Positions 20,608 through 30,224 of a DNA stretch of 64,000 nt are shown here, piece after piece. The stretch is from NCBI GenBank assembly GCA_963989385.1, contig OZ022506.1, positions 66,847,434-66,911,433 on the forward strand. Reading direction: 5' to 3'. Within the stretch, counting starts at the first letter, position 1; each line of letters opens with the position of its first letter. The translations under genes and the position numbers were made by a program. The stretch comes from Ctena decussata. Lineage: Eukaryota > Mollusca > Bivalvia > Lucinida > Lucinidae. A model generated the notes under the pieces. That model was not told the DNA's origin, did not search any database, and was given only the letters and a program-made list of their open reading frames with translations.

Positions 20608-21365
20608 GCCTTAATGATATTGGGAAATCAATCATCTGTCAAACACTGCAACTAATTTTGTCGGCCCTTAAAACAAAAAAAAAACATCAAACACACGTCC
20701 CTGAACGAGATATAGGCTACAGTTTTGTTTCACAACGCTCATACAGTAAATAGCACTACTACAAGACATTTACTTCAGCAGTAACCGACTCTTACAAAAG
20801 AGGCCGTCCTACGTCAGAGCCGGCCGATATAATCAGAGCCGCTCGACATAATCAGAGCCTCTGTTCATTTATTCTCAATATCTCTTATTTGCTTTTAGGT
20901 CTTACTGTTTGCGAATGGAGAAGGGTCAGACAATCAGTGCACGCTTTTCGACCACCAAAATTCCCACGTTTATATCATTTCAACAGGAATTTCAACCCAA
21001 TTGTTAGCTGCCTATCTGTAAATTAGCCTACTGCCACCCCACGACATAAATGATTCAGAAAAAATCGTACGCATATGACTACTGACCTTAGCGTAGAAAG
21101 AAGTTAAAAGACGTGAGCATTGAACTACATTCTCCTTTTTTGGGGATTCCATGCCGTAAAAACGAAATTATACCGCGAATGAGAAATTTACCTATTCTCA
21201 GTCCGAATTTCGACCGGTATACATGTAATCATAGCCGCACGTGCTCCGGAAAACCGCCATAACCTTTCCTCATCATAGCCATTGGCTCTGATTATGGAGT
21301 TTCCCACCCGTGTAACAAATTCAAGGGTCTATAACCTGTTTGTTGACATCTATCTATCTCTTCAT

Positions 21366-21630
21366 ACGGCGACCCGGCCGTATAGCGTGGTCGGTGGCGC
21401 GTCTGACTCGAGAGCCAGAGGTCCCGGGTTCGATACCCGGTCCGGCCACATACTTTCGTTTCTCCTTCTGCTAATTCAAGTAGGGCAGTTATCAGTTACT
21501 GGCGAAAGTAAGTGCACTTAGTAATGGTTAACCGCTTAGGAGGTCTAAGCCTTCCCAGGGAGAGTGTGATGAGGGTTACTGACCGTCCCGACATGACCAT
21601 AGCTGTTTACCGTGGACGTAAAACAACAAA
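21366..21630 (+). mobile_element. tRNA-derived SINE, family D, copy 2
   Basis: The head 'CCGGCCGTATAGCGTGGTCG' has a cloverleaf-like layout with a perfect T-arm 'CCGGGTTCGATACCCGG' (B box) and a GGCC/GGCC acceptor end. The body is 'GGCGAAAGTAAGTGCACTTA' and 'TAGGAGGTCTAAGCCTTCCC', and the tail is 'CCGTCCCGACATGACCATAG' then 'CTGTTTACCGTGGACGTAAA'. It lies just outside the right arm of the large inverted repeat. It is the best-preserved copy of this family in the window. Confidence 0.8.
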
Positions 21631-21639
21631 TCTTCATAC

Positions 21640-22200
21640 GACATACACCCGCAACTGAGTATTACGTCACCTCGACATGAAACAACCTACGTAAGAAAGT
21701 CAGAACTTTTGTTTAAAAAATCGACACTGAACGAATATGGGGAAAGATTAGCAAACCTTTTTGAAAAAGTAGTACTTGAAAACCTAGACGGTGCAGCGGT
21801 AAATAGTTTACTTCGGAAAATAATCAGGGAAAACCCAATGTAGCTTTCAACTTATTTGTCGTGTAATCCTGTAAAAAGAAATGATATCTGAGGAAAGAAA
21901 AAAAAACCGTTAAGTAGGTATTTGTGTGACAGGGTAAGATCGTTTGAATAAAAATAGCCGAAACAAAACGTACTAGTGTGCATGTAATGATTTTTTTTAA
22001 ATCGAAAACGAAAGTGAAAGTAAACACATCCTAATTCTCACACCGAGTGCACGGCAAGAGGCATTACAATATTACTGAAAATGATGAAAAAAAAAAGATG
22101 AACTAGAAAAGAACAAAGTTTTCAAGTTTGTACCGTTTTGGTTGAATGAGTATTGTTGTTGAGTGTGCAGTTTGCATTGCACAAAGAATGTCGTTGGTTG
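21640..22200. other. Unassigned sequence
   Basis: No gene or repeat structure was recognised. Short ORFs on both strands overlap one another and lack motifs. Confidence 0.35.
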
Positions 22201-22204
22201 GCTG

Positions 22205-22350
22205 TGTTGAGTTAAACGACCCTTTTAACAAGCGTTTCAGTCTGTCTCACAGGGAGAAGGAGAGAGAAAATAGATATGATAGGCGAGAGAAAAAACAAAT
22301 CCAAACGACCCCCATCCGCATCTACTGAAAGCACAGAAGGCCCTTAAACT
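22205..22350 (-). mobile_element. SINE family E, 3' part only
   Basis: 'GTTAAACGACCCTTTTAACA', 'TTTCAGTCTGTCTCACAGGG', 'AAACGACCCCCATCCGCATC' and 'CACAGAAGGCCC' match the plus-strand view of the element at 59341-59579 block by block. The tRNA-like head is missing, so this is a truncated copy. Confidence 0.55.
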
Positions 22351-22411
22351 GAACCTAAAACTCCTTATGTTATAGATTTTAGATATACATTAGAAAGAAT
22401 GAGTCCGAAAA

Positions 22412-22597
22412 CAGTAGGGTCGACAAGTCAGGTAAATTCTGACAGCAGGTAAATTCGAACATACACAGTGAAAATCCAGATGAGACGGCTCATAATGAGC
22501 CGTCATTAGGATTTTCACTGTCTGCCCTTAGTTCCAAACAACTGACATATAAAGGAAACAATGTCCCTGTCCGAATTTACCCGACTTTACCCTACTG
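22412..22597. mobile_element. Palindromic MITE with CAGTAGGGT termini
   Basis: The left end 'CAGTAGGGTCGACAAGTCAG' then 'GTAAATTC' mirrors the right end 'GAATTTACCCGACTTTACCC' then 'TACTG'. The inner arms 'CACAGTGAAAATCC' and 'GGATTTTCACTGT' flank a central 'GACGGCTCATAATGAGCCGTC'. The length is about 186 bp. There is no coding capacity. Confidence 0.7.
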
Positions 22598-22667
22598 AAC
22601 GTACTTGTAAGTGCCCGGTTTAAATTTATGATTTACTGTATTTGTTTTGCTTGCCTCGACCAGTAAA

Positions 22668-22720
22668 ACTCGGGGGGGGGGGGGGGCGGGGGGGAGGGGA
22701 GTGGGAGTGGGATGGTTGGG
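22668..22720 (+). repeat. G-rich low-complexity tract
   Basis: A run of about 16 G with interspersed C, A and T follows 'AAACTC'. It is a likely slippage or assembly-sensitive region. Confidence 0.6.
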
Positions 22721-22796
22721 TTGGGTATTTGGGTATCTCGCTGGATTTAATGTCATCACTGACCATTTTGTCTGCACATTCTGTGTATATCTCAGC

Positions 22797-23445
22797 CGGG
22801 CCGCGAAGCGCAGTCGATAGCGCGTCTGACTCAAGAGCGAGAGGTACCGGGTTCGATACCCTGTCCGGCCACATACTTTCGTTTCTCCTTCCGCTGATTC
22901 AAAAAGGGCCGTTGTCAGTTACTGGCGAAAGTCTGTGCATTTAGTACTGGTTGACCGCTTTGGAGGTCTAAAAGTAAAAAGTATGCAAAGACCAGGAACT
23001 GAAACAATCAAAATCCAAATCCAGCCCTCAAACCATAGTTGGAAACAACTAAGATTACAAATAATCAAGATACAGAGAACATATGGTCAACCGAGTGAGC
23101 AGCTTGTTCCCAAAAGGTGGCCACTCAGCAACCCAAACCGAACCAAAAATAATAAGAACATACATAAGGTAAAACATCACAGAAACTCTGACACCAAAAA
23201 CAGGCAACAGAGAACCACAACAGAACTACCGCCTTGGAACGGTCAGTAATGAATTACTGGGGGGCTTAAATCGATTCTACAGGCCCAACCTCACCCTCAG
23301 TTACTGAAGTGGTACAAAACATTTAGTATGTTGTTCGGTTCGCATGATAACCCTCTAACTCTAAGCCTGCCCAAGAAAAGTATGCTAACTGACCGTCCCG
23401 AAATGGCCATAGCTGTTTACCTTTGACGTAAAGAAACAAAACAAC
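22797..23445 (+). mobile_element. tRNA-derived SINE, family D, copy 3, interrupted by an R2 repeat
   Basis: The head and body at 22797-22970 ('GCGCAGTCGATAGCGCGTCT', B box 'CCGGGTTCGATACCCTG', 'TTGGAGGTCTA') are followed by about 350 bp of family R2. The SINE tail then resumes at about 23345 ('CTCTAAGCCTGCCCAAG', 'ACTGACCGTCCCGAAATGGC', 'CATAGCTGTTTACCTTTGAC'). This order dates the R2 insertion after the SINE. Confidence 0.65.
22975..23270 (-). repeat. Dispersed repeat family R2 inserted in a SINE
   Basis: It shares 'CCAGGAACTGA', 'CAAAATCCAAATCCAGCCCT', 'GAGTGAGCAGCTTGTTCCC' and 'GGTGGCCACTCAGCAACCC' with 51975-52230, and the reverse complement of that text with 27585-27775 and 37830-37935. 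Family length is at least 250 bp; class unknown. Confidence 0.55.
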
Positions 23446-24574
23446 AGCAACAACAACAACAACTGTATATATCTGTCTGTGTATCACTTAGTTTTGTTGA
23501 AATCATACATACTCATACGGTGTGGAATATGATGAGAATGTATATTCCATGATACACGGTAAACCAAGATATATAATCCTTGAAACATATGTCAAGGTTT
23601 ATCGTCTATACAATGCTAATACTCTGTAACATGCTACTTTTTGGAGTGTTATACTACACATTCCACCATGACCAACATGTGCATTAGATATGGTAGGTCT
23701 GTTTTGTTTTGTTTTTTGGAGGGGGAGGGGGGTTTCAAAGTGCATGACCCCTCCAAGAATGATTCCAATCTCTGTGTGTTCACATGGCATCATATATCAT
23801 GCAGTCCAGTCACTTTTTAATAGTCTAACAAGTGAAAAGACAGATACAAAGGGCCTTATGCCAAGGCATTACCTGGGAAGGAATATGTTTCAAGCTGGAC
23901 CGTGTATCAGCACAAGGAATAAGAAACAAAAGTTTCGTTCTACAAGGAACATGTTACTTGGTTTACTGTGTATCATGAGCTTATGTAGTGTGTAAGTTTG
24001 TGATGTTTATAAAATACTTGTGATGGCCCAAGCTCGTAAACGGGAAGAAGCTGTTAGATGAATGAATGGATGGCTGACTTGCTGTTTCAAGGCCCTTTCA
24101 ACAATATTTCAACCAAATTGAGCTGATGGAAGTGTGATGATGAAAAGCTGTGCGCATTGCAACTTCGTTCGGTTAGAAAGATCTCCTCCTCCAACGAGAA
24201 ACGGATCGCTTAACCCCACTGATTTACCGGTAGGCTCCAAGGTTGTTGAAAGAAGGTGCGTTACAAAACACCATGTTTCATGAGTATGCCATAAATCTAT
24301 TTCGACCAGGTCACAAGTGCATACATGTGCGAACAAGAAAATCTGACCTGAAAGTGTATCCGCGCAGTGCCATTAGTGTAAGAGAGAGGACAACTTGATG
24401 TTCTGTTATCTTGTGTCCAGTCCAACATAATTTTTATATAATCTGAGATCTGAGTCCTAATAAAATGCATCAACAATTCGCACTTTGGGATATATGCAGC
24501 AAAATATTCTGACTGGATTTCTTGGGAGGGCTAGCTACTTATATGGTGCATGCTTTGTTTGCTATTCTCTGTAA
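23446..24574. other. Unassigned upstream flank
   Basis: About 1.1 kb without a recognised gene. It includes a (CAA)n-rich start at about 23440-23465. Small ORFs (for example at 23690 and 24109) show no conserved motifs. Confidence 0.35.
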
Positions 24575-24585
24575 GATGAGGTGGT

Positions 24586-25235
24586 CTATTTTCTATTCTA
24601 TTCTATCCCATATACCTTACAAGGTCGTTGGGGCACCACAGATAACTTCGAAACAATCCCTTTCCACCTTGCCCTGTTTTCAGCTGCTCTAGTTGAGCTG
24701 GCAGAGTCCATCCCTGTCCACTCTTAATATTGTCTTCCCACCTCTTCTGTCTACCTCTTCTTCTTTTTCCTTTCACGGTTCCTTGTAGAATCGTCTTTCC
24801 TAACCAGAAGATTTTGAGACGTGGCCAAACCACCTTAGTTTCCGTTTCTTGACCAGGGTCAGGAGTACATCATATTCTCCAATGGCTGCTTTGATCTTTC
24901 TGCGAACCTGCTCATTGGTTATATGGCTCTTGTATGAAATGTTGAGCAACCGTCGCTACATTGAAGCATCTCACCTCAAAGGCCTGCGATATTTCTCTAA
25001 CTGTTCTGTCAAGATCCCCGATTCACAGGCATACAGAAATATTGAAAAAATCAGGGAGCGCTTAAGCTTCACCTTTGATCCATGAGATATGTTATCTCTC
25101 CAAATTGGTTTCAGCTTCGTAAGAGCTGAAGTGGCTTGTGCAGTCCTTGAGAGAACCTCCTGTTTAGAGCCATCGCCTGAGCCCCAAGGTATTTGAAGCT
25201 TGTTACGGTACTCAGCTTCTGCCCTTTTACCTTGA
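24586..25235 (-). mobile_element. LINE copy B, 5'-truncated, with target-site duplication
   Basis: This is the minus-strand 3' third of the 7211-9224 LINE. It carries the (TAGAA)n end, seen here as TTCTA repeats at 24589-24605, then reversed coding for RRRGRQKRWEDNIKSGQGW, RWFGHV-like and KYLG regions with frameshifts. The 11-bp direct repeat 'GATGAGGTGGT' flanks it at 24575-24585 and 25234-25244, consistent with a target-site duplication (the outer 2 bp could be shared by chance). It lies about 320 bp upstream of the MIEAP-like start codon. Confidence 0.85.
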
Positions 25236-25244
25236 TGAGGTGGT

Positions 25245-25557
25245 GCTGCGTAAAAATGGCCAGTAGGCCTACTCTGTAACACTCGCTGCTATCAGTCTTA
25301 CCTGTTACATTCGTTTCCCCTTTTCATGACCATTTTAGTGTCGCTTGCGACAAGCAGAACTTGAGACGTGAGACATGTGGTATTGTTTTTCCGGCGTTTT
25401 CGTCGTCGGTGTTAGCGGCGTAAACTGTGCGCCGAGCTTATTAGCTTTAAATTAGCTCAGTTATGTGACAATGCACAGTCATTCGAGACAGATTATTCAG
25501 TGGCTGTCGCGTTTCCTTTCTGTTTTAGCATGAAGACAGAACAAGCTTAACGCCAGT
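25245..25557 (+). promoter_or_regulatory. Upstream region and probable 5' UTR of the MIEAP-like gene
   Basis: It lies between a LINE insertion and the first coding exon. It is more GC-rich and CpG-richer than the surroundings at about 25370-25510 ('TTTTCCGGCGTTTTCGTCGT', 'AGCGGCGTAAACTGTGCGCC'), as expected near a promoter or 5' UTR. No clear TATA box was seen. An in-frame TGA at 25531-25533 precedes the ATG, supporting 25558 as the start. Confidence 0.4.
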
Positions 25558-25803
25558 ATGGCTCAATCACCTCGCAGAAATACTGGTCGATCACGTGACC
25601 AACACAGTCGCATGGACGTCGATGAATTTGCACAAACACAAGAACGAGGTCCGGGCGGCCAGAATAAGGGTGATGCCGAAGTAACATTTGACAATACCCG
25701 TCAGTTGTTAAAAGTTATAGATGCATTTGCTAAACTGAGGCCAGGAGTAGAACTAGAAATTGACAGGGCTACCAATCAAGGTTATGGAATATCACCCTGG
25801 CAG
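25558..25803 (+). CDS. MIEAP-like gene 2, exon 1 (N-terminal module)
   Basis: It has 82 codons in phase 0, from ATG to a consensus donor ('TGGCAG|GTAAGTG' at 25804). The protein starts MAQSPRRNTGRSRDQHSRMD and continues with DNTRQLLKVIDAFAKLRPGVELEID, a compact amphipathic segment, ending GYGISPWQ. An upstream in-frame stop at 25531 and a purine at -3 ('AGTATGG') favour this ATG. Joined to the exon at 27942 it leads straight into a coiled coil. The gene is named from its C-terminal exons; this N-terminal module alone would not identify the family. Role by family: outer-membrane or matrix-associated mitochondrial quality control; not shown for this protein. Confidence 0.75.
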
Positions 25804-26252
25804 GTAAGTGCTGAAGTAAAGTTCACTGTGACATAAGGCTAAATGCCGTACAAATTTGTAACTTATTTTGGAAATATAGAGGTAGGGTTTATTTATTCCT
25901 AAATCAATCATGTGTCGGGCCTGAACTCTGTTTCTAAAGGACCAACTTTTTTTTTATTATTTACCAGCACGACAAATTTCGGGTAAAATGTGTACATGGT
26001 CAAATGACTACTATTAAAGTATGAATATAAAGTGAACGGCCTTGGTATGTGTATGCCCATTTCTGATTTTTCCACGTTGTCAAAAGCGATTTTTTTATAA
26101 TCTTAATGAGTTTGGGCAGCCCTTTTTCACCATTGTTGTTGTTATTTCAATGCTCGTAACGATGTTTTCCAGGTTTTCCATCATTCAACCAGTCTGCCAC
26201 TTATATATGTCGCGCAAATATGCTGTTTAAAACTGCAGCTGAAAGGGCTTAT

Positions 26253-27340
26253 TGTCACCCGACGTAGGCGGAGGGGGACTATAGAAATGACCCTCGTCCG
26301 TCCGTGTGTGCGTCCGTCTGTCCTTCCGTCCGTCCTTCCGTCCGTCCGTCCGTCCGAAATCTTGTCCCCGCAACTCCTCCTACGTCTTTCATCGGATTGA
26401 TTTGAAATTTTACAGATTGTATTCTTATGATATGAAGATGTGCATGTGGTTTTCGATTTTTGTTTCGGCTATTTTTGATGGAGTTACAGCCCTTGCTGAC
26501 TCAGACCTTCCGAAATCTTGTCCCCGCAACTCCTCCTACATCTTTCATCGGATTGATTTGAAATTTTACAGATTATATTCTTATGATATGAAGATGTGCA
26601 TGTGTAAGTTTATTTTTGTTTCGGCCATTTTTAATGGAGTTACGGCCCTTGCTGACTTAGACCTTGTCCCCGCAACTCCTGCGACATCTTGTATCAGATT
26701 GACTTGATATTGTGCAGAATGTTTCATCATGATCTGAAGATGTGCATGTGATTTTGGAATTTCAATTGTCCTATTTTTTACAAAGTTATGGCCCTTTGTC
26801 ATTTTTTGGCATTTTTGCAACTTTTGAACCGTTTGACCGAGAGAGCTGAAATTTGGTATGCTATTTGCATTTGGTAAATTGATTATTCTGATTATTGTTA
26901 GGATGTGCTGAATCATAAGTGACAGAATTATTCCCCTTTCATAGATAATAGACATTCACTTGAAGGTAAAAGGGATAACTCCAGAACTATTCATATTAAT
27001 GGGCTGAATTTTCATAAATGCATTGTTCATTTTTCATCAGATTCATATAAGCAGGATTATGGCTCTTGTTATTTTGTACTGGGTATACAGTCTTGATGTT
27101 TTGATCATTTTGTAAGGGCCAATAGTTTCAGTAACCTGATTTTACACATATATGCCCCCGTTCTGAACTTAAGTATTTTATAAAGAGGCTCAATAATTGG
27201 GTATATGTCTTTGCTTATGTTCAGTTATCATTTGCATACCAGGTTCTGTAATATATATATTTTCTGTATTTGGCCATACATTTACTCTGAAACAGAATAA
27301 AGGGCTGAAGTTTGTGACACATTTCAAACGTCGGGTGACA
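26253..27340. mobile_element. TIR-bounded tandem-core element in intron 1
   Basis: A perfect 12-bp terminal inverted repeat, 'TGTCACCCGACG' at 26253-26264 and its complement at 27329-27340, brackets 1088 bp. After the left end come a CCGTCCGTC-rich stretch (26293-26355) and at least three diverged units: 'AACTCCTCCTACATCTTTCA', 'GATATGAAGATGTGCATGTG' and 'AATGGAGTTACGGCCCTTGC'. There is no transposase. It resembles, by architecture, the bivalve 'pearl'-like tandem-core elements. ORFs here are repeat artefacts. Confidence 0.75.
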
Positions 27341-27584
27341 CTTGGCCGATGGCCTTTTATTTGATAAGGGGAATGAGGGACATCAAAGGAGCATCTGGAA
27401 TTTGTCATTTCCAACAAAATTATCAGCTTTTATTATGCAAATAAGATAATGAAAACGCAATTATAAAACATTTGGAAACAAAAGAATAGTGTAGACTAGT
27501 TGCAGTTTCGTTTCAGATTAAGTATGGTCTGAAAAAATAGGGATGGGGGTGTTGTGCGTAATGTTGTAATGCCCGTCTGTTGGT

Positions 27585-27775
27585 CTAAATTATTTAGTTC
27601 AATATAGATAGCTGTGTTGCCATCTATTTGGGAAAGAGCTGCTGACTCGGCTTTTCACTTGTAATTTATTGTTTGTTGGGATGTCTTTGTCAATCTTTCC
27701 CTTTGATGTTGGGGATAGGGTTTGGGATCTGATTCAGTCAGTTCCTGAAGTGTAGTTACTCTTTAAATTTGCATG
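27585..27775 (+). repeat. Dispersed repeat family R2, plus copy in intron 1
   Basis: It contains 'GAAAGAGCTGCTGACTCGGC', 'TTTGTTGGGATGTCTTTGTC', 'GGGGATAGGGTTTGGGATCT' and 'GTCAGTTCCTGAAGTGTAGT'. The last 105 bp are nearly identical to 37830-37935, and the whole is the complement of 51975-52200. Confidence 0.7.
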
Positions 27776-27941
27776 CATTGATTCACACTGTGCTTTATTC
27801 GGTACTCAGTCTGTAAAAAATTAAACAAATCAAACAAAAAATATCCTTCTCAGTGCATGTATATAGCTGAACTTATCAGTTATTGAGATGTAAATAGTTA
27901 ATAGTTACATAGCAGATTTAGCTATGCATAAATGTTTTCAG

Positions 27942-28432
27942 ACCGACTCAGAAATACAAACAAAACTACGACAGGCCGAGGAGTGCAACAGAAAACTGCG
28001 AGAAGAGAATGAGAACCTCAGAGTGACTTTAAATCAACAAGAGCATGACAAACAAAGCTGGCATAATACCGAAATTACTAAAGCAAAGGAAGAAATGGAA
28101 GCTAAAATAAGATATGCAGAAAATGAAAACAGCCAGTTAAAAGAGCAATTACATGACACAAAAATAGCCTTGGATGACTATAAAAAGAACGTGAGAGACG
28201 CATACAGTGACATGAAAGACAAGTACGGAAAAGCAAAGGAGGAAGCTCTTCAAGAAAAGCGCGCTAAAGAGGAGAACCAAAAACTACTTAAAATTAAGGC
28301 AGATCAAGCTGAAGAGCTGAAGCAAATCATGTATAAACAATCAGAGGTGATAAAATCAAAATCAGAAGAAATACATGAGGACAAAAACCAGTTAATGCAC
28401 TTAAGGAAAGAACTAGATGATACGAAGTCCCG
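27942..28432 (+). CDS. MIEAP-like gene 2, exon 2 (coiled coil)
   Basis: It follows an acceptor 'AATGTTTTCAG' (AG at 27940-27941) in phase 0 and runs 491 nt to a donor 'CCCG|GTAAAT' (phase 2). It encodes about 164 residues of uninterrupted, highly charged heptad-type sequence (RQAEECNRKLREENENLRV, AKEEMEAKIRYAENENSQL, KIKADQAEELKQIM, LRKELDDTKS). MIEAP/SPATA18 proteins have a central coiled coil that supports oligomerisation, which agrees. The Met at 27924 is intronic and not a start. Codon phase joins cleanly to the exons before and after. Confidence 0.85.
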
Positions 28433-30019
28433 GTAAATTATTTATTGCTTGCTTGTTAGTTACTTTTAGTTATAGCTTTTCCTATTCCTTTTTAACTGAT
28501 TCTTCCTTGATATAATTATTCATTCTGTTCATATATCTTGCCCCATTGTGTTTTCTTTGCTAGAATTCATATGACAAACATAGATATGAGACATAATGTA
28601 ACAACAATGGTTATGCGACTTACTATATATATATATACCCTCTACAGATCTGTTGTTCTATACAGGATCCATTTTACCATTGTTCTCTGGAAAGGGCGAG
28701 TTGACTTACCAAATAAGGCATAATGTAATTTGAGCTTTATATTTGTGATTTTAAAACTGCTCTAAGCGCGCGACAGTCAATCTTATCGCACGAATGTCTT
28801 TGTATGTACAAAATATCTTCTCTTAGATTCTAATTCGACGTTTTGGTCGGGAAACTCTGTATTATTATCGTCCAATATATATATTGTACAGCATTTCTTA
28901 TTTAGTTTTCGAAAACATTTTAATAGTATTGAAAAAGATGAGGAGACTGATTCTTAAACAACTCTGCATTATTTCTCAGGTTACTTGTCTTTCTTTCGGC
29001 GCAGCCGAGTATAATTTCACTTTTGTTCCACATTTCACAAGATTTCATTGGTCAAATAACGCGTATGGCAAAAGCTAGCCAGTAATGTGAAAGGTCAATG
29101 AAAAAATAATTTTCGTATTTAATTCACTCTGTCAGAAGTTAATTCAAATGTTTCTCTTCTTTGTAAATTTACAATGGCAATTTGATCGAAAACAGACGCA
29201 GATGTTCAAAACTTGCTTTTTTCAGAGTAGATCTACTTTCGATTTCTACTTAAAAAAAAGTTCAGCTCTAGCAGTGAATTGTTCAGTAATAATTCACTGT
29301 TTGGAGGTCAGTTGTAAAGTCTGTCATATCACGAGCGCTCGTGATATATCTACATGTACTTACAACTGACCGACAAACAGTGAATTATTACTCGACAATT
29401 CAATGCTAGAGCTGAACTTTTTCGATTCTAACACTCAAAAACGCCGAAAAACTATCCGTTTAATTCAAACTCTCCCAACCTTCCTGCCAGCGGGATCATA
29501 CTCCCGCCAATATTTTAAACTGTATCTAAGACAAATGTAGGTTTTTATGGCAATTTTAGAAAGAAAAAAAGACGTTACACCGTCTAACATCTCAAAACGT
29601 CACAAAATTACGTCAGTAATTGCAGTGACGTCAGCAATTAGACTCACGCGCTCCGAAACAATGAATGGTTGCAGAATAAAACACAGTAACTTTCCATTGC
29701 TTCTTTAGGCGCACCGTGTTAAAATATCGGTTTGATACACACAAACAAACATGGCATCATGTTGGTAACTGTTTTGGAATCAGGTCAATCTCAATCTCCG
29801 CGGTCAATTTTGGAATTTCAAATTAGACAGCTCAACCTTAAGATTGGTCATTGTCGCTACACAGTGTCAAAATTACGGTTGCGGGTGCCCACCGACATAG
29901 CTCACTTGAGTCATATTGATGAAAGTTATTGTCAACTCTTCACCTAGATACATATTACAAGACACACTTACGTTTTATCTACGCCGATTACCTTTTTTAA
30001 AGATTTTTTCTTGTGTTAG
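28433..30019 (+). other. Intron 2 of MIEAP-like gene 2
   Basis: It is 1587 bp, GT..AG. The centre carries a palindromic MITE at 29254-29424. A short stretch at 29570-29640 has several ACGTCA/TGACGT motifs. Nothing else is recognised. Confidence 0.6.
29254..29424. mobile_element. Palindromic MITE in intron 2
   Basis: The sequence is almost perfectly self-complementary over about 170 bp. 'AAAAAGTTCAGCTCTAGCA' pairs with 'TGCTAGAGCTGAACTTTTT', 'AATAATTCACTGTTTG' with 'CAAACAGTGAATTATT', and the centre is 'ATCACGAGCGCTCGTGAT'. There is no ORF; a cruciform or hairpin RNA is possible when transcribed with the intron. Confidence 0.75.
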
Positions 30020-30224
30020 ATTAAGCAAGATGATGGGCCACCAAATGAAAGACGGTAATCCATACGTTACAGATTTAAGTGACAAGAACCGTCCAACAAA
30101 ACTTGCTGAAATGTACACAGAACTTTATGACAATGAGTGGACCGACGCTTTCGATGTCATATCAAATTCAAGTATAAGCCAAGATGAAAAAGAGACTGTG
30201 CAACAACTCTACGACATACTACTG
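30020..30224 (+). CDS. MIEAP-like gene 2, exon 3 (family-conserved NRPTKLAE-YNEWTDAF block)
   Basis: The acceptor is 'TTGTGTTAG' (AG at 30018-30019) and the donor 'CTACTG|GTAAGTG'. The 205 nt restore phase 2 to phase 0. Residues include LSDKNRPTKLAEMYTELYDN followed by EWTDAFDVISNSSISQDEKETVQQLYDILL. The block 'NRP-KLAE-(Y/F)-ELYDNEWTDAF' is one I associate with invertebrate MIEAP-like proteins at the start of the conserved C-terminal region. The exon is free of stops and its splice sites agree with consensus. Confidence 0.85.

Larger units (their letters stand above)
16806..21313. mobile_element. Large nested inverted-repeat element (arms of about 0.77 and 0.89 kb)
   Basis: The left arm, 16806-17574, begins 'ACACGGGTGGGAAACTCCAT'. 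The right arm, 20428-21313, is its reverse complement and ends 'AGTTTCCCACCCGTGT'. Matches run through 'CAGTAGGCTAATTTACAGAT', 'CGGCTCTGACGTAGGACGG' and 'GGATGTTGTTGTCCATAGCA'. The right arm is longer because of an insertion of about 105 bp at 20500-20605. The 2.85-kb interior holds a SINE and further inverted repeats, and no transposase ORF. This is either a non-autonomous DNA transposon with long terminal inverted repeats or an inverted duplication. Confidence 0.75.

Noticed and set aside
21395..21466. Possible intact tRNA gene with a perfect T-arm
   Set aside because: The acceptor stem is incomplete and the same head is followed by the same SINE body at 22797 and 10540 (minus). It is a SINE head.
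22642..22944. 100-codon ORF with Gly-rich start
   Set aside because: It is generated by the G-run and the SINE D head.
26306..26707. 133-codon ORF with internal repeats
   Set aside because: The repeats are the nucleotide tandem units of the TIR-bounded element, not protein repeats.
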